From contig PCCY01000019.1 of the NCBI GenBank assembly GCA_002731875.1, forward strand, positions 195,666 to 259,665: a stretch of DNA of 64,000 nucleotides, written 5' to 3'. Under the pieces are notes generated by a model. The model was not told the origin of the DNA, ran no database searches, and saw only the letters and a program-made list of their open reading frames with translations. Source of the DNA: Roseobacter sp. (GTDB taxonomy: Bacteria > Pseudomonadota > Alphaproteobacteria > Rhodobacterales > Rhodobacteraceae). Positions within the stretch are counted from its first letter, which is position 1. Each line of letters begins with the position of its first letter. The position numbers and the translations under genes were made by a program. Below are positions 16,924-25,798 of the stretch, piece after piece.

Positions 16924-17787
16924 ATGGGTATCGTTAACATCGACAACATCAGCGACGTGGTCATCGCAAGTCTGGGTCAGCACGGTGACATCACCGACCG
17001 CCAGCGCGAGATCATGTCATCGCTCATCCGTCACCTGCACGGTTTTTGCAAAGACGTGAACCTGCAGCACGGCGAATTCCTTGAGGGCTGCGAATACCTC
17101 AAGCGCGCAGGCCAGACCTGTGACGAGAACCGTCAGGAATTCATCCTGCTGGGTGACATTCTGGGCGTCGAAGTGCTGGTGGATATGTTGTCCAACCCCG
17201 TTGACGGACCCGAGAGCGAGTCCACCGTGCTTGGACCCTTCTACCGTGAAAACCCGCCGGTTCTACCAAAAGGTGCGTCTACCATCAAAAAGCACTACGA
17301 CAACGAAGAAACCGCCTATTTCGAGGGGTACATTCGTGACGCAAACGGCAATGGCGTGGCCGGTGTCCAGATGGACGTCTGGGAAGATGCGCCAAACGGC
17401 GTGTATGAAAACCTCGACCCCGATCAGCCGGAATATAATCTGCGCGGCCGCTTCGAGACGGACGAGAATGGCCATTATGCCTTTGTCGCCGTGCGCCCCG
17501 TGCCTTATCCGATCCCCGACAATGAAACCGCTGGCGAATTGCTGCGCTATATGGGGCACCACCCAAACCGTCCGGGGCACATGCACTTCATCATTTCCAA
17601 AGACGGCTTCCGCCCGCTGATCAGCCAGATTTATGATGCAGAGAGCAAATGGCTCGACGATGATAGCGTGTTTGCTGTCAAGGAAAGCCTGATCGGTACG
17701 TTCAAAAAAGCAGCACCCGAGTTGAAGACAGACCTGCACTTCGAATTCGACTTTGTCATCAAGTCTGAGGCCATCGCCGCCGAGTAA
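16924..17787 (+). CDS. catA: Intradiol ring-cleavage dioxygenase, probably catechol 1,2-dioxygenase
   Basis: ATG at 16924 follows a GGAGGA box. The 287-residue protein has the N-terminal helical domain of catechol/hydroxyquinol dioxygenases, then STVLGPFYRENPP and the catalytic beta-sandwich. The non-haem Fe(III) ligands are two Tyr, expected around the ENGHYAF/PVPYPIP region, and the two His of RPGHMHF. It converts catechol to cis,cis-muconate. Adjacent benABCD and catB genes make catechol the likely substrate; hydroxyquinol 1,2-dioxygenase is the alternative. It is divergent from the downstream-pathway operon and ends at a clear terminator. Confidence 0.88.
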   Translation: MGIVNIDNISDVVIASLGQHGDITDRQREIMSSLIRHLHGFCKDVNLQHGEFLEGCEYLKRAGQTCDENRQEFILLGDILGVEVLVDMLSNPVDGPESESTVLGPFYRENPPVLPKGASTIKKHYDNEETAYFEGYIRDANGNGVAGVQMDVWEDAPNGVYENLDPDQPEYNLRGRFETDENGHYAFVAVRPVPYPIPDNETAGELLRYMGHHPNRPGHMHFIISKDGFRPLISQIYDAESKWLDDDSVFAVKESLIGTFKKAAPELKTDLHFEFDFVIKSEAIAAE

Positions 17788-17809
17788 ACCGCAAAATCTC
17801 CCTGAGACT

Positions 17810-17838
17810 GGCCTCCGCTAATGCGGGGGCCTTTTTTT
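17810..17838 (+). terminator. Rho-independent terminator after catA
   Basis: GGCCTCCGC (17810-17818) pairs with GCGGGGGCC (17823-17831) over a TAAT loop, followed by seven T. It separates catA from the LysR gene. Confidence 0.9.
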
Positions 17839-17926
17839 ATGCAAACACGCGGTCTAAGGTAGCAAACCGGAAACGATTGCTTGGGAGAGCAGTTTGCGGG
17901 AGATCTCCATTTTCACGGGAGGATAA

Positions 17927-18817
17927 ATGAACTTCAAACAGATGACCTATTTCATTGCCGTCGCGGAGGAGCTGCATTTCGGCCGCGCCGCAGAGCGGCT
18001 GGATATGGCGCAACCGCCGCTGAGCCGACAGATCAAACAGATCGAGGAGGAGCTGGAAGCGGTCCTATTCAACCGCGGGCGCAGTGCAATCAGCCTGACC
18101 CAAGCGGGCGAGAAACTGCTGGAGCGCAGCCGCGCGATCCTCGCCTTGCTGGATGATACAAAGCTCGAAATGCGCAGGCTTGGCCAAGGGGCGGAAGGGC
18201 GTTTGCGCATCGGCTTTGTCGGCTCCTCCACCTATGGAATTTTACCGAATATCGTCAAAGCGTTCCGCGCCGCCTATCCGTCGATCAACCTGAGCCTCCA
18301 GCCGATGAACAACGCCCAATTACGAAAGCAACTGGTGGCGCGCATGATTGATGTGGCTGTTGCACGTCCTGCGCTGGATGATGCAGAATTTGCGGTAAAG
18401 CATTTAGTTAAAGAGGATCTGATCCTGGCACTTCCCGACACGCTGGATACAGGCACGCGCGAGGTCGCCGACCTTCGGCGCCTTGAGACGCACAACCTGA
18501 TCCTATACCCTGAATACCCCCGCCCCAGCTATGCCGATACAGTGATAAACGCCTGCACAGAAGCAGGGTTTCCTGTGCCAAAGCGAGTATTCACCATGGA
18601 CCTGCAAACCGCGCTGAGCCTTGTGGCGATTGGCGAAGGGGTTTGTGTCGTGCCCAGCTCTGTAGGTTCTGCCCCGCGCAACGGGATCAAGTTCCTGCGG
18701 ATCGAGCCGGAGATTGCGCGGACATCCCTATCCGTCAACTACCGCGTCGACGAACAGGGTGTGCATGTGCAGAACTTCATCAAGGTGGCACAAAGCGTCG
18801 CACGCGAGGCACGGTAA
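17927..18817 (+). CDS. LysR-type regulator, CatM/BenM/CatR-like
   Basis: 296 residues. The HTH (about 1-60) reads MTYFIAVAEELHFGRAAERL then QPPLSRQIKQIEEELEAVLF. The effector domain contains LRIGFVGSSTYGILP, closely like the RIGFVGSLLFGLLP stretch of BenM/CatM, and ends VAIGEGVCVVPSS. Those proteins bind muconate (and benzoate) and activate ben and cat promoters. It sits between catA and the catB-ben-ABC operon and is the natural regulator of the cluster. Confidence 0.87.
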   Translation: MNFKQMTYFIAVAEELHFGRAAERLDMAQPPLSRQIKQIEEELEAVLFNRGRSAISLTQAGEKLLERSRAILALLDDTKLEMRRLGQGAEGRLRIGFVGSSTYGILPNIVKAFRAAYPSINLSLQPMNNAQLRKQLVARMIDVAVARPALDDAEFAVKHLVKEDLILALPDTLDTGTREVADLRRLETHNLILYPEYPRPSYADTVINACTEAGFPVPKRVFTMDLQTALSLVAIGEGVCVVPSSVGSAPRNGIKFLRIEPEIARTSLSVNYRVDEQGVHVQNFIKVAQSVAREAR

Positions 18818-18837
18818 AACCCGCACCTCTCCGGGTT
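18818..18837. terminator. Short hairpin between convergent lysR and ABC genes
   Basis: AACCCG and CGGGTT form a 6-bp stem immediately after the LysR stop and reaching the stop of the converging ATPase gene. It could serve both directions; no T tract. Confidence 0.3.
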
Positions 18838-19529
18838 CAGACACCCAGCCATTTATGCTGTGTTTCAACGTCGGCACGGATTTCATCCGCGCTGCCGCTC
18901 CAGACCACCTGACCTTTACCCACGACGACGACATCGTCGGCCAGAGATGTGGCAAACCCGAAGTTCTGCTCGACCAGCACCATCGACAGGCCTTCGCGGC
19001 GCAGATCCTGCAATTTGTCATGGATCAGCTTCACAATGATTGGAGCAAGCCCCTCTGTCGGCTCATCCAGCACCAGCAGGCGCGGATTCATCAGTAGCGC
19101 ACGTGCGATGGCAAGCATCTGCTGCTCTCCGCCCGACAGTTGCATGCCGCCATTGTCCAACCGCTCGCCCAGCCGCGGGAACAGGTCGATCACCCGCTCG
19201 ATCGTCCACGCACCATCACCAAAGCGTTTCGAGGCGATCTCGAGGTTTTCGCGCACGCTGAGCGAGGGGAAGATATCGCGCGTCTCAGGCACATAGGCGA
19301 TGCCGGATTTGGCGATGTCAAAAGGCCGCTTGGCAATGGGTGCGCCATCAAATGTGATCGTGCCAGACTTCGTCGGCAACAACCCCATGATCGTCTTGAG
19401 GGTAGTAGATTTGCCCGCTCCGTTGCGCCCCAGAATGGCCAGCACGCGGCCAGGTTGCGCGGTGACGTTCATCCCGTACAGGACCTGTGTTTCGCCGTAG
19501 CCGGAATTCACTGCATTCAGTTCAAGCAT
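18837..19529 (-). CDS. Branched-chain-type ABC transporter ATPase, LivF-like
   Basis: Start at 19529 (MLELNAVNSGYG) gives 230 residues, normal for LivF. It has Walker A GRNGAGKSTT, signature LSGGEQQMLAIARAL and Walker B LLVLDEPTEGLAP. The start overlaps the end of the LivG-like gene. It is the last gene of the catB-ben operon. With the other four ABC genes it forms a complete HAAT-family importer, here most likely for benzoate or a related aromatic acid. Confidence 0.9.
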   Translation of the reverse strand: MLELNAVNSGYGETQVLYGMNVTAQPGRVLAILGRNGAGKSTTLKTIMGLLPTKSGTITFDGAPIAKRPFDIAKSGIAYVPETRDIFPSLSVRENLEIASKRFGDGAWTIERVIDLFPRLGERLDNGGMQLSGGEQQMLAIARALLMNPRLLVLDEPTEGLAPIIVKLIHDKLQDLRREGLSMVLVEQNFGFATSLADDVVVVGKGQVVWSGSADEIRADVETQHKWLGV

Positions 19530-20265
19530 CTTCCCAGCTCCCCAAATAGATTTCTTTGAGCAGATCAGACCCGCGTGCAGCATCCGGCAGCCCATCAAAG
19601 ACGACCTCGCCATAGTTCAGCACGGTGATCGTATCGGCCACGTCAAAAGCGAGGTCCATGTCATGCTCGATGATCAACAAGGTCAAATCACGTGGCAGGT
19701 TGTTCAGCAGATCATGGAAACCTTTGGCCATCTCCGGCCCCACACCGCTCGTCGGCTCGTCCATCAACAGAACCAGCGGACGCGTGGCCAGCGCCACACC
19801 GACCTCCAGCTGACGCCGCACACCATAGCTGATCTGCGAGACTTTTGCATGCAGGAACGGCATCAGGTCCACCTGATTGGCAACATCCTTGACGATCTCG
19901 CGCACCTCCGCTTTGCCAAGGCTGTCCGACCATAACGTGGTTGCATTGCCCGTATGGATCGCAGCCGCAAGGCCAAGGTTCTCTTCAACGGTCAGTCCGT
20001 CGAACAACGTGTTTTTCTGATAGCTGCGCGATAGTCCTTGCCGCGCACGCTTGGCCACCGGCAGTGCGGTAACATCCTCACCCGCCAGATTCACAGTTCC
20101 ACTGTCGGGCGTCAGCTCGCCAACCAGCTGGTTAAACAGCGTAGTCTTGCCCGCCCCATTCGGCCCGAGGATCACCCGCCGCTCGCCGCGCTCAAGCTTG
20201 AGCGAGACATCTCGGGTGACATGAACCGCGCCGAAGCTTTTGTTCAAGTTGCGTGTCTCAAGCAT
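19522..20265 (-). CDS. Branched-chain-type ABC transporter ATPase, LivG-like
   Basis: 247 residues with Walker A GPNGAGKTTLFN, Walker B LLMDEPTSGVGPE and the switch His in LLIIEHDMDL. SYGVRRQLEVGVAL stands where the family usually has an LSGGQQQ-like signature; the first part reads ISYG rather than LSYG/LSHG, a mild deviation seen in aromatic-type LivG proteins. It overlaps both neighbours, so the ABC genes are translationally coupled. Confidence 0.9.
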   Translation of the reverse strand: MLETRNLNKSFGAVHVTRDVSLKLERGERRVILGPNGAGKTTLFNQLVGELTPDSGTVNLAGEDVTALPVAKRARQGLSRSYQKNTLFDGLTVEENLGLAAAIHTGNATTLWSDSLGKAEVREIVKDVANQVDLMPFLHAKVSQISYGVRRQLEVGVALATRPLVLLMDEPTSGVGPEMAKGFHDLLNNLPRDLTLLIIEHDMDLAFDVADTITVLNYGEVVFDGLPDAARGSDLLKEIYLGSWEDA

Positions 20266-21250
20266 CTTTTGTCACCTCCATGGCTTTCGGGTTTATCTCT
20301 GTCGTCTTGCTGCGCGCTGCGAAGGAATTCTCGATGAAGCCGAAAATCCCATTGGCGCGGCTCATCACGACACCGATCAGAATGACGCCCACGATCAGGT
20401 GCCAGTAGGTCGTGAGGGAGCTCAGCTCGTGCTTGAGCACCACAAAGACTGCAGCTCCCACCAGCGGCCCAACCAATGTGCCAAGCCCGCCAAGGATCAC
20501 GACAACAAGGGCTTCGCCTGAGACGGTCCAGGCCATCAATCCGGGCGAGATATACATGATGTGTTGTGCTGCCAGAACGCCGGCAACGCCTGCAATCATG
20601 CCCGAAAGCCCGAAGACATCGGCCTTTATCCGCCACACGGTCAGGCCGAGTGCGCGCATCCGCTGCTCATTGTGCATCACCCCTGAGAAGGAGCGGCCAA
20701 GCCCCGAGCGCAGGATCATAACCGCAAGCCCGTACATGGCGGCCAGTGTGACGAGGCAGAACAGTGCAAATGTGCGCGTGTCATTCAGATCGACGCCGAT
20801 GATGGACAGATCAAGACGCTCGATCCCGCCCAAGCCGTCATCACCGCCAAAGATCGGAGCCTCGAACACATAGGAATAGGCCATCTGGCCAAAGGCGAGC
20901 GTTGCCATGATGAAATAGATGCCATGGCTGCGCGAACAGATCGCACCGATGACCCATGAGATGCCAGCGGTGATACCCACGGCCGCCGCCATCGCTACTG
21001 GCGGGGTGAGACCTGCCGTGGTGGAGAGCACAGCATAGCCATAAGCCCCCACCCCCATTAGCGCGCCGTGGCACAGTGATACCATGCCGCCAAATCCGGC
21101 TACCATATCAAGCGCCAGCACCAACATGGCGAGGATGAGAATTTCGGTCAGAATTTCCAGCCCGAAGTATTGTGCCGTGAAGGCCTGAAACAGCGCACCC
21201 GATGCCAAGAGCACCAAGGCCGCATATCGGAAAGGCGTGTGATGGAACAT
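20258..21250 (-). CDS. Branched-chain-type ABC transporter permease, LivM-like
   Basis: 330-residue membrane protein with the family motif AGFGGMVSLCHGALMGVGAYGYAV and the late GGLGTLVGPLVGAAVF (the ATPase-contacting EAA-like segment). It overlaps the LivG-like gene at its 3' end and lies 3 bases after the LivH-like gene. It forms the membrane channel with LivH. Confidence 0.9.
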   Translation of the reverse strand: MFHHTPFRYAALVLLASGALFQAFTAQYFGLEILTEILILAMLVLALDMVAGFGGMVSLCHGALMGVGAYGYAVLSTTAGLTPPVAMAAAVGITAGISWVIGAICSRSHGIYFIMATLAFGQMAYSYVFEAPIFGGDDGLGGIERLDLSIIGVDLNDTRTFALFCLVTLAAMYGLAVMILRSGLGRSFSGVMHNEQRMRALGLTVWRIKADVFGLSGMIAGVAGVLAAQHIMYISPGLMAWTVSGEALVVVILGGLGTLVGPLVGAAVFVVLKHELSSLTTYWHLIVGVILIGVVMSRANGIFGFIENSFAARSKTTEINPKAMEVTKDA

Positions 21251-21253
21251 GAT

Positions 21254-22123
21254 CTATCCTTTCGCCGGAAAGAGGCCCACCGGCTTGATCACAAGGACCG
21301 CGGCCAACAGGGCGTAAATGAGAACAGAAGAGAGTTGCGGTGCCAACACGGCCCCGAAAGTCTGCACAAAGCCGTAGATAAGCGATCCCGCGACAGCGCC
21401 CTTGAGCGACCCGAGACCGCCGATCACGATCACGATCAGCGTGGGGATCAGGATTTGCAGCCCCATATCGGGCGAGACGCTGAGCAGCGGCGCAGCGACT
21501 GCACCGGCCAGACCCGCCAGCGCGCAACCGACGCAGAAAACGCAGAAGAAAAGACGCTCCACGTTGATGCCCAGACAGGCGGCCATCTCGTCGTTGTCGA
21601 CACCTGCCCGGATCATCGCACCGATCTGAGTCCGCCCCAGAACGAAGGCGAGACCGGCTAAAACGACGAGGCCAAGAACAATGATAAACAAACGATAAGT
21701 CGGATATTCGACACCGAGGAACGCGAGCCGTCCGCCCAGCATTGCTGGCACTTCGATCGCAAGAGGCAGATCGCCCCAGACGATGCGGGTCAGGTCTAAC
21801 AGCACGAAAATAAGGCCAAAAGTCACCAGAACTTGCGCCATCGGCCCCGATTTGCGCATCCGCTGGATGAAGCCAGAATAGAGCAGAACCCCCACTCCCG
21901 CGACAGCCACAGGCGCGAGTAAAAACGCCGCCCAGTAGCCCCAGATCGCGGCAAAAGAGGCCGCGAAATACGCACCAAGGGCATAAAGCGCACCATGGGC
22001 AAGGTTAACGAAATGCATCAGGCCGAAGATCACAGTCAGGCCGACAGATAGAAGAAACAAAAGCATCGACAGCTGTAGCGCGTTGAGCGCCTGTAGCGTC
22101 CAGAAGCCAAGATCGGTTGTCAT
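21254..22123 (-). CDS. Branched-chain-type ABC transporter permease, LivH-like
   Basis: ATG at 22123 (MTTDLGFWTLQALNALQLS) has a GGAGG ribosome site at good distance. The 289 residues show VIFGLMHFVNLAHGALYALGAY near the N-terminus and VIVIGGLGSLKGAVAGSLIYG near the C-terminus, both LivH hallmarks. A hairpin with a T tract lies just upstream, between this gene and the binding-protein gene. Confidence 0.9.
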   Translation of the reverse strand: MTTDLGFWTLQALNALQLSMLLFLLSVGLTVIFGLMHFVNLAHGALYALGAYFAASFAAIWGYWAAFLLAPVAVAGVGVLLYSGFIQRMRKSGPMAQVLVTFGLIFVLLDLTRIVWGDLPLAIEVPAMLGGRLAFLGVEYPTYRLFIIVLGLVVLAGLAFVLGRTQIGAMIRAGVDNDEMAACLGINVERLFFCVFCVGCALAGLAGAVAAPLLSVSPDMGLQILIPTLIVIVIGGLGSLKGAVAGSLIYGFVQTFGAVLAPQLSSVLIYALLAAVLVIKPVGLFPAKG

Positions 22124-22144
22124 TTTAGGACCTCCCCCCACATG

Positions 22145-22172
22145 AAAAACCCGGCCACAAAACGCAGCCGGG
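22145..22172 (-). terminator. Hairpin with T tract between binding-protein and permease genes (attenuator)
   Basis: On the minus strand CCCGGC (22172-22167) pairs with GCCGGG (22155-22150) and is followed by five T. It stands 8 bases after the binding-protein stop and before livH. This is typical of partial termination that raises binding protein over membrane components. Confidence 0.7.
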
Positions 22173-22180
22173 TTGTTGTT

Positions 22181-23353
22181 TTAGTTAGATACCGGATCCA
22201 TCACGCAACCATTGGCAGGATCAGCTTCGGACGGCAGCTGGGCCAGAACTTTTTGCGTGAGGCCATCTGCACCTGCGACAGTCTCGTAGACATAGATCGG
22301 CTGCACGATGTTGTTGGTCGCAGGATCAATCGACAATGTGCCGCGTGGTCCGTCGAACGTGACCTGACGCAGGGCGGCAGCAAGCGAAGCGCGGTCTGTC
22401 GCACCCGCTTTTGTCGCCTCGATGAGCGCGCGTGCGGCATCATAGCCCTGAACCGCAAACTCGGACGGGGCGCGGCCGATTTTGGCCGTAAAGCCGTCCA
22501 CGAAGACCACATTCGCATCGTTTTCGATTGTTGGGACGTAATGTGACGCAGCGATCACACCCTCAGCCGCAGGACCTTGTGCGTTCACATAAAGCGACGA
22601 TGTGAGAAAACCCGAGCCATAGAGCGGCAGTTCAGCCTTCAGACCAAAGCTGTCGTATTGTTTGACGAAGGAGATCGCCTCACCGCCTGCATAGAACACA
22701 TAGACCGCATCGGCACCGCTGGATTTGGCTTGGGTCAGGTAGGGGCCAAAATCTTGTGTTTTCTGGAAGGGCGTGAAGTCTTGCCCGACAATCTCGCCAC
22801 CTGCGGCAGTGAATGTGGCCTCGAATGCTTCGATCATCTGACGACCGGCCGCATAATCAGGGGCAAGGGTATACACCTTGCGGACACCCTGCTCATACAT
22901 CCATGTGCCCATGGGGCGATTTACCTGACCGTTGGAAAACGACATACGTGTGATGAATGGGGAGCAATCTGCGCCCGTCGCCTCATCATTGCCCGCGTTA
23001 GACACAATCAGCGGCACGCCTGCACCGTGGACCATATCGCGAACAGCGCCCAGAACGCCCGAGCTTACGATACCCGCAATCACGTCCACATTTTCTTGCA
23101 AGATCAGCTTCTTGGCTTTGCCAAGGGCAACCGGTGGTTTCACTTCGGTGTCCTCGCGGACAATCTCGAAAGTAGCATCTGTCTCGCCGCCGAATTGCTC
23201 AAGCCCCAGCGCAAAGCCTGCGTCAATCTCGTTGCCAAGGGCCGCATAAACGCCGGAATAGGGCAGCAGCAGGCCGATCTTGATGTCCTCGGCGGTTGCT
23301 GTGGTCGCGATAGTGGTGGCAAGGCCGATGGCCGCCAGTGTTGTCGTTTTCAT
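22181..23353 (-). CDS. ABC transporter periplasmic binding protein, probable aromatic-acid type
   Basis: 390 residues with a Sec signal peptide (MKTTTLAAIGLATTIATTATA, cleavage after ATA). The mature type-1 periplasmic-binding fold begins EDIKIGLLLPYSGVYAALG and includes IVSNAGNDEATGADCSPFITRMSFSN. The family includes amide, branched-chain and aromatic binders. Position between benD and the LivHMGF-like genes, in one operon with benzoate catabolism, suggests benzoate or a hydroxylated benzoate as ligand. A C-terminal Cys (NGCVMD) can pair with the Cys at GADCS. Confidence 0.85.
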   Translation of the reverse strand: MKTTTLAAIGLATTIATTATAEDIKIGLLLPYSGVYAALGNEIDAGFALGLEQFGGETDATFEIVREDTEVKPPVALGKAKKLILQENVDVIAGIVSSGVLGAVRDMVHGAGVPLIVSNAGNDEATGADCSPFITRMSFSNGQVNRPMGTWMYEQGVRKVYTLAPDYAAGRQMIEAFEATFTAAGGEIVGQDFTPFQKTQDFGPYLTQAKSSGADAVYVFYAGGEAISFVKQYDSFGLKAELPLYGSGFLTSSLYVNAQGPAAEGVIAASHYVPTIENDANVVFVDGFTAKIGRAPSEFAVQGYDAARALIEATKAGATDRASLAAALRQVTFDGPRGTLSIDPATNNIVQPIYVYETVAGADGLTQKVLAQLPSEADPANGCVMDPVSN

Positions 23354-23395
23354 TTTGGTTCCTCCAGTTGATTTTCAGACCGTTCTTATGTCGGC

Positions 23396-24175
23396 CTATC
23401 CAAGGTCGCCGCCGCCCACGGGCACAGTGAGGCCCGTGATGTAGGAGGCGTCATCCGACGCCAGAAACAGGATTGGCCCTGCCTGTTCGTCGAGTGTTCC
23501 GTATCGTTTCATGGGCGAGGACTGGATCGTCTGGTCGACGATGGTCTGGTACCAATCCGCGCGTTGTTCCTGCTCTGCGTCCGGGTTGCGCGGGGTCACA
23601 CGTTCGGGGGCTTCAGTGCCGCCCGGTGCCGTGGCTACAACGCGAATACCGCGCTCAGCCATTTCCCACGCCAGACTGGCAGTGATGGCATTCACGCCGC
23701 CCTTCGCCGCTGCGTAAGGCACACGGTTCAACCCGCGTGTCGCGATGGAGCTGACATTGACGATCACGCCTGACCCTTGAGGCAGCATCCGCTCGATCGC
23801 GGCGCGGCAACAATAAAGCGTCGGGAACAGCGAGCGGCGCACTTCGGCGTCGATTTGCGCGGGCTCATAATGCTCATATGGTTTGGCCCAGATGGTCCCG
23901 CCCACGTTGTTGACCAGAATATCAATGCGGCCCCAGAGGCTCTGGGCCTTTTCCATCGCCTCGTCGCAACCGGTCCATGTCTCCAGATCGACATTGATCG
24001 CCTCTGCTACACCACCGTTGGCGCGGATCGCTGCCACCACGTTGTCGCGCGCGGGCGAGCGGTCTACGATCAGCACCTTTGCGCCCTCACCCGCTGCACG
24101 CTCGGCCACGCAGCGGCCGATGCCCTGGGCGGCACCGGTCACGACCATCACCTTATCTTCAAAGCGGCGGATCAT
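23396..24175 (-). CDS. benD: cis-1,6-Dihydroxycyclohexa-2,4-diene-1-carboxylate dehydrogenase
   Basis: Start at 24175 (MIRRFEDKVMVVTG) overlaps the benC stop as ATGA and gives 259 residues. Classical SDR: TGAAQGIGR cofactor motif, LVNNVGGT, catalytic Ser in VNVSSIATRG, and Y-x3-K in VPYAAAKGG. BenD oxidises and decarboxylates the benzoate cis-diol to catechol with NAD+. Its presence argues that the BenABC system acts on benzoate rather than anthranilate, whose dioxygenation needs no diol dehydrogenase. Confidence 0.9.
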   Translation of the reverse strand: MIRRFEDKVMVVTGAAQGIGRCVAERAAGEGAKVLIVDRSPARDNVVAAIRANGGVAEAINVDLETWTGCDEAMEKAQSLWGRIDILVNNVGGTIWAKPYEHYEPAQIDAEVRRSLFPTLYCCRAAIERMLPQGSGVIVNVSSIATRGLNRVPYAAAKGGVNAITASLAWEMAERGIRVVATAPGGTEAPERVTPRNPDAEQEQRADWYQTIVDQTIQSSPMKRYGTLDEQAGPILFLASDDASYITGLTVPVGGGDLG

Positions 24176-25194
24176 GCGGCATCCGCCTCTGTTTCTGTCG
24201 GGTTGAACTTCTCGAAGTAGAAATTGGCAGGTTCCACACCAAGTGTAGCGAAATGGCCACGCACCGCATCCACCATGGGCGGCGGGCCACACAGATAGAC
24301 ATCGACATTGCCCCCGTTCAGATCATCCCCCGAGAGATGATCGGTGACAAAACCCTTACGTTCGTGCGCGTCCTCTTCTGCCGCCAGAACCGTGATCACT
24401 GTGACATTGCCGATCTGCTTGGCCAGCGCTTGCACGCGGTCCAGTTCCACCAGATCCGCAGCACGGGTTACTGCATAATAGAGCGTGATCGGCTGATCGT
24501 TGCCCTGCTCCGCCAGATGCTCCAGCATCGACAGGAAGGGGGCAAGACCCGTACCACCTGCCAGCCAAAGCTGGGGACGTTCCATCGGGCGCAAGTAGAA
24601 TGCGCCCATCGGTCCGGTCAGCGTGATTGCATCACCACCCTTGGCGCGCTCGCCCAGATAGCTGCTCATCACACCACCGGGGATGTTGCGGATCAAAAAA
24701 TGGCCTTCATCCGCGCCCGGTTTGGACGAGAATGAATAGGAGCGGTGTTTGTCTGTGCCCGGCACGCTGACGTTCACATATTGACCGGGCAGAAAGCCCA
24801 TAGTCTTGGCCATCTTAACGCGCAGGCCAAACGACGTATCGGACAGCCGGTCCACACCCAGAACTTCGCCGACCACAGGCTCAGGCGCTGTTTTGCAGAC
24901 AGCAGAGGTAGCAGGCACCCGCACGACACAATCGCTCAACGGTGACATCTGACAGGTCAGGACATAGCCTTCGGCGGCTTCCTCCTCCGTCATCGCTTCG
25001 TCAAGGTAGAATTCCAGCTCGAACTCGCCCTTTTCGGCAAAGCACTTGCACGTCCCGCAAACGCCATCACGGCAATCCATGGGGATGTTAATTTTCTGGC
25101 GAAAGGCGGCCTCGGTCACCATCTCGTCGTCTTCACATTGAATGACGCGGGTGACGCCATCCTCGAAATTCAGGGCTACGTTATAGGTTGTCAT
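24172..25194 (-). CDS. benC: Benzoate 1,2-dioxygenase reductase component
   Basis: 340 residues with three domains. The first is a plant-type [2Fe-2S] ferredoxin (about 1-95), with the cluster Cys in CRDGVCGTCKC and VLTCQM. Next is an FAD-binding barrel (HRSYSFSS at the flavin). Last is an NAD-binding lobe (WLAGGTGLAPFLSMLEHL, VYLCGPPPMVDAVR). It passes electrons from NADH to the BenAB oxygenase in the cytoplasm. It lies 73 bases downstream of benB. Confidence 0.93.
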   Translation of the reverse strand: MTTYNVALNFEDGVTRVIQCEDDEMVTEAAFRQKINIPMDCRDGVCGTCKCFAEKGEFELEFYLDEAMTEEEAAEGYVLTCQMSPLSDCVVRVPATSAVCKTAPEPVVGEVLGVDRLSDTSFGLRVKMAKTMGFLPGQYVNVSVPGTDKHRSYSFSSKPGADEGHFLIRNIPGGVMSSYLGERAKGGDAITLTGPMGAFYLRPMERPQLWLAGGTGLAPFLSMLEHLAEQGNDQPITLYYAVTRAADLVELDRVQALAKQIGNVTVITVLAAEEDAHERKGFVTDHLSGDDLNGGNVDVYLCGPPPMVDAVRGHFATLGVEPANFYFEKFNPTETEADAA

Positions 25195-25267
25195 GGCATA
25201 CTCCTCCCTTGGTCGCGCGCCCGTCGGTGGGCGCGCGCTGTGTCAAAAACCGCAGTATTGGCCTGCT

Positions 25268-25786
25268 TTAGATGTGGTAGACGTCAATCACGTGGTGGAT
25301 GTGGTCGTTCTTGAGCACGATTTTCTTGTCCGTGATCAGAGGCTTGGGGCCGGACGTATCCAGCGTGTAGAACGACATCCCCCAATGGCTGTCCGTATTG
25401 CCATAGCGGTAGGTCAGCGTGTGCCAGTTAAAGCGCAATTTGATCTGCGTCCCTTCGCGGCTCAGTACCTCAATGTTGGCAAGGTGGTGCTGGGTACGCG
25501 GCTCTGGCAGAGACGTGGCCGAGGAACGGTCCGTCTGGATGCGGAATACGCGGTCCTCGATCCCCGATTTGTTCGGGTAATAGATCAGGGACATCTCGTT
25601 TTGTGGATCTTCCGTCAGCATGTCCTCATCGTCCCATGCGGGCATCCAGAACGGGCAGTCAGCGTGATAAAACCCCAGCCATGTATCCCAATCGCGATCA
25701 TCAAGGGCACGCGCTTCGGCATAAAGGAACGACTGGATGTCTTCGAAACCCAACGATGATGTCTTCTCGAGTGTTGCAGTTGTCAT
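25268..25786 (-). CDS. benB: Benzoate 1,2-dioxygenase small (beta) subunit
   Basis: 172 residues matching ring-hydroxylating dioxygenase beta subunits: FLYAEARALDDRDWDTWLGFYHADCPFWMP at the N-terminus and a cone-shaped beta-sheet core with RFNWHTLTYRYG near the C-terminus. The subunit is structural. It begins 12 bases after benA. Confidence 0.92.
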   Translation of the reverse strand: MTTATLEKTSSLGFEDIQSFLYAEARALDDRDWDTWLGFYHADCPFWMPAWDDEDMLTEDPQNEMSLIYYPNKSGIEDRVFRIQTDRSSATSLPEPRTQHHLANIEVLSREGTQIKLRFNWHTLTYRYGNTDSHWGMSFYTLDTSGPKPLITDKKIVLKNDHIHHVIDVYHI

Positions 25787-25798
25787 GATCTTATCTCC

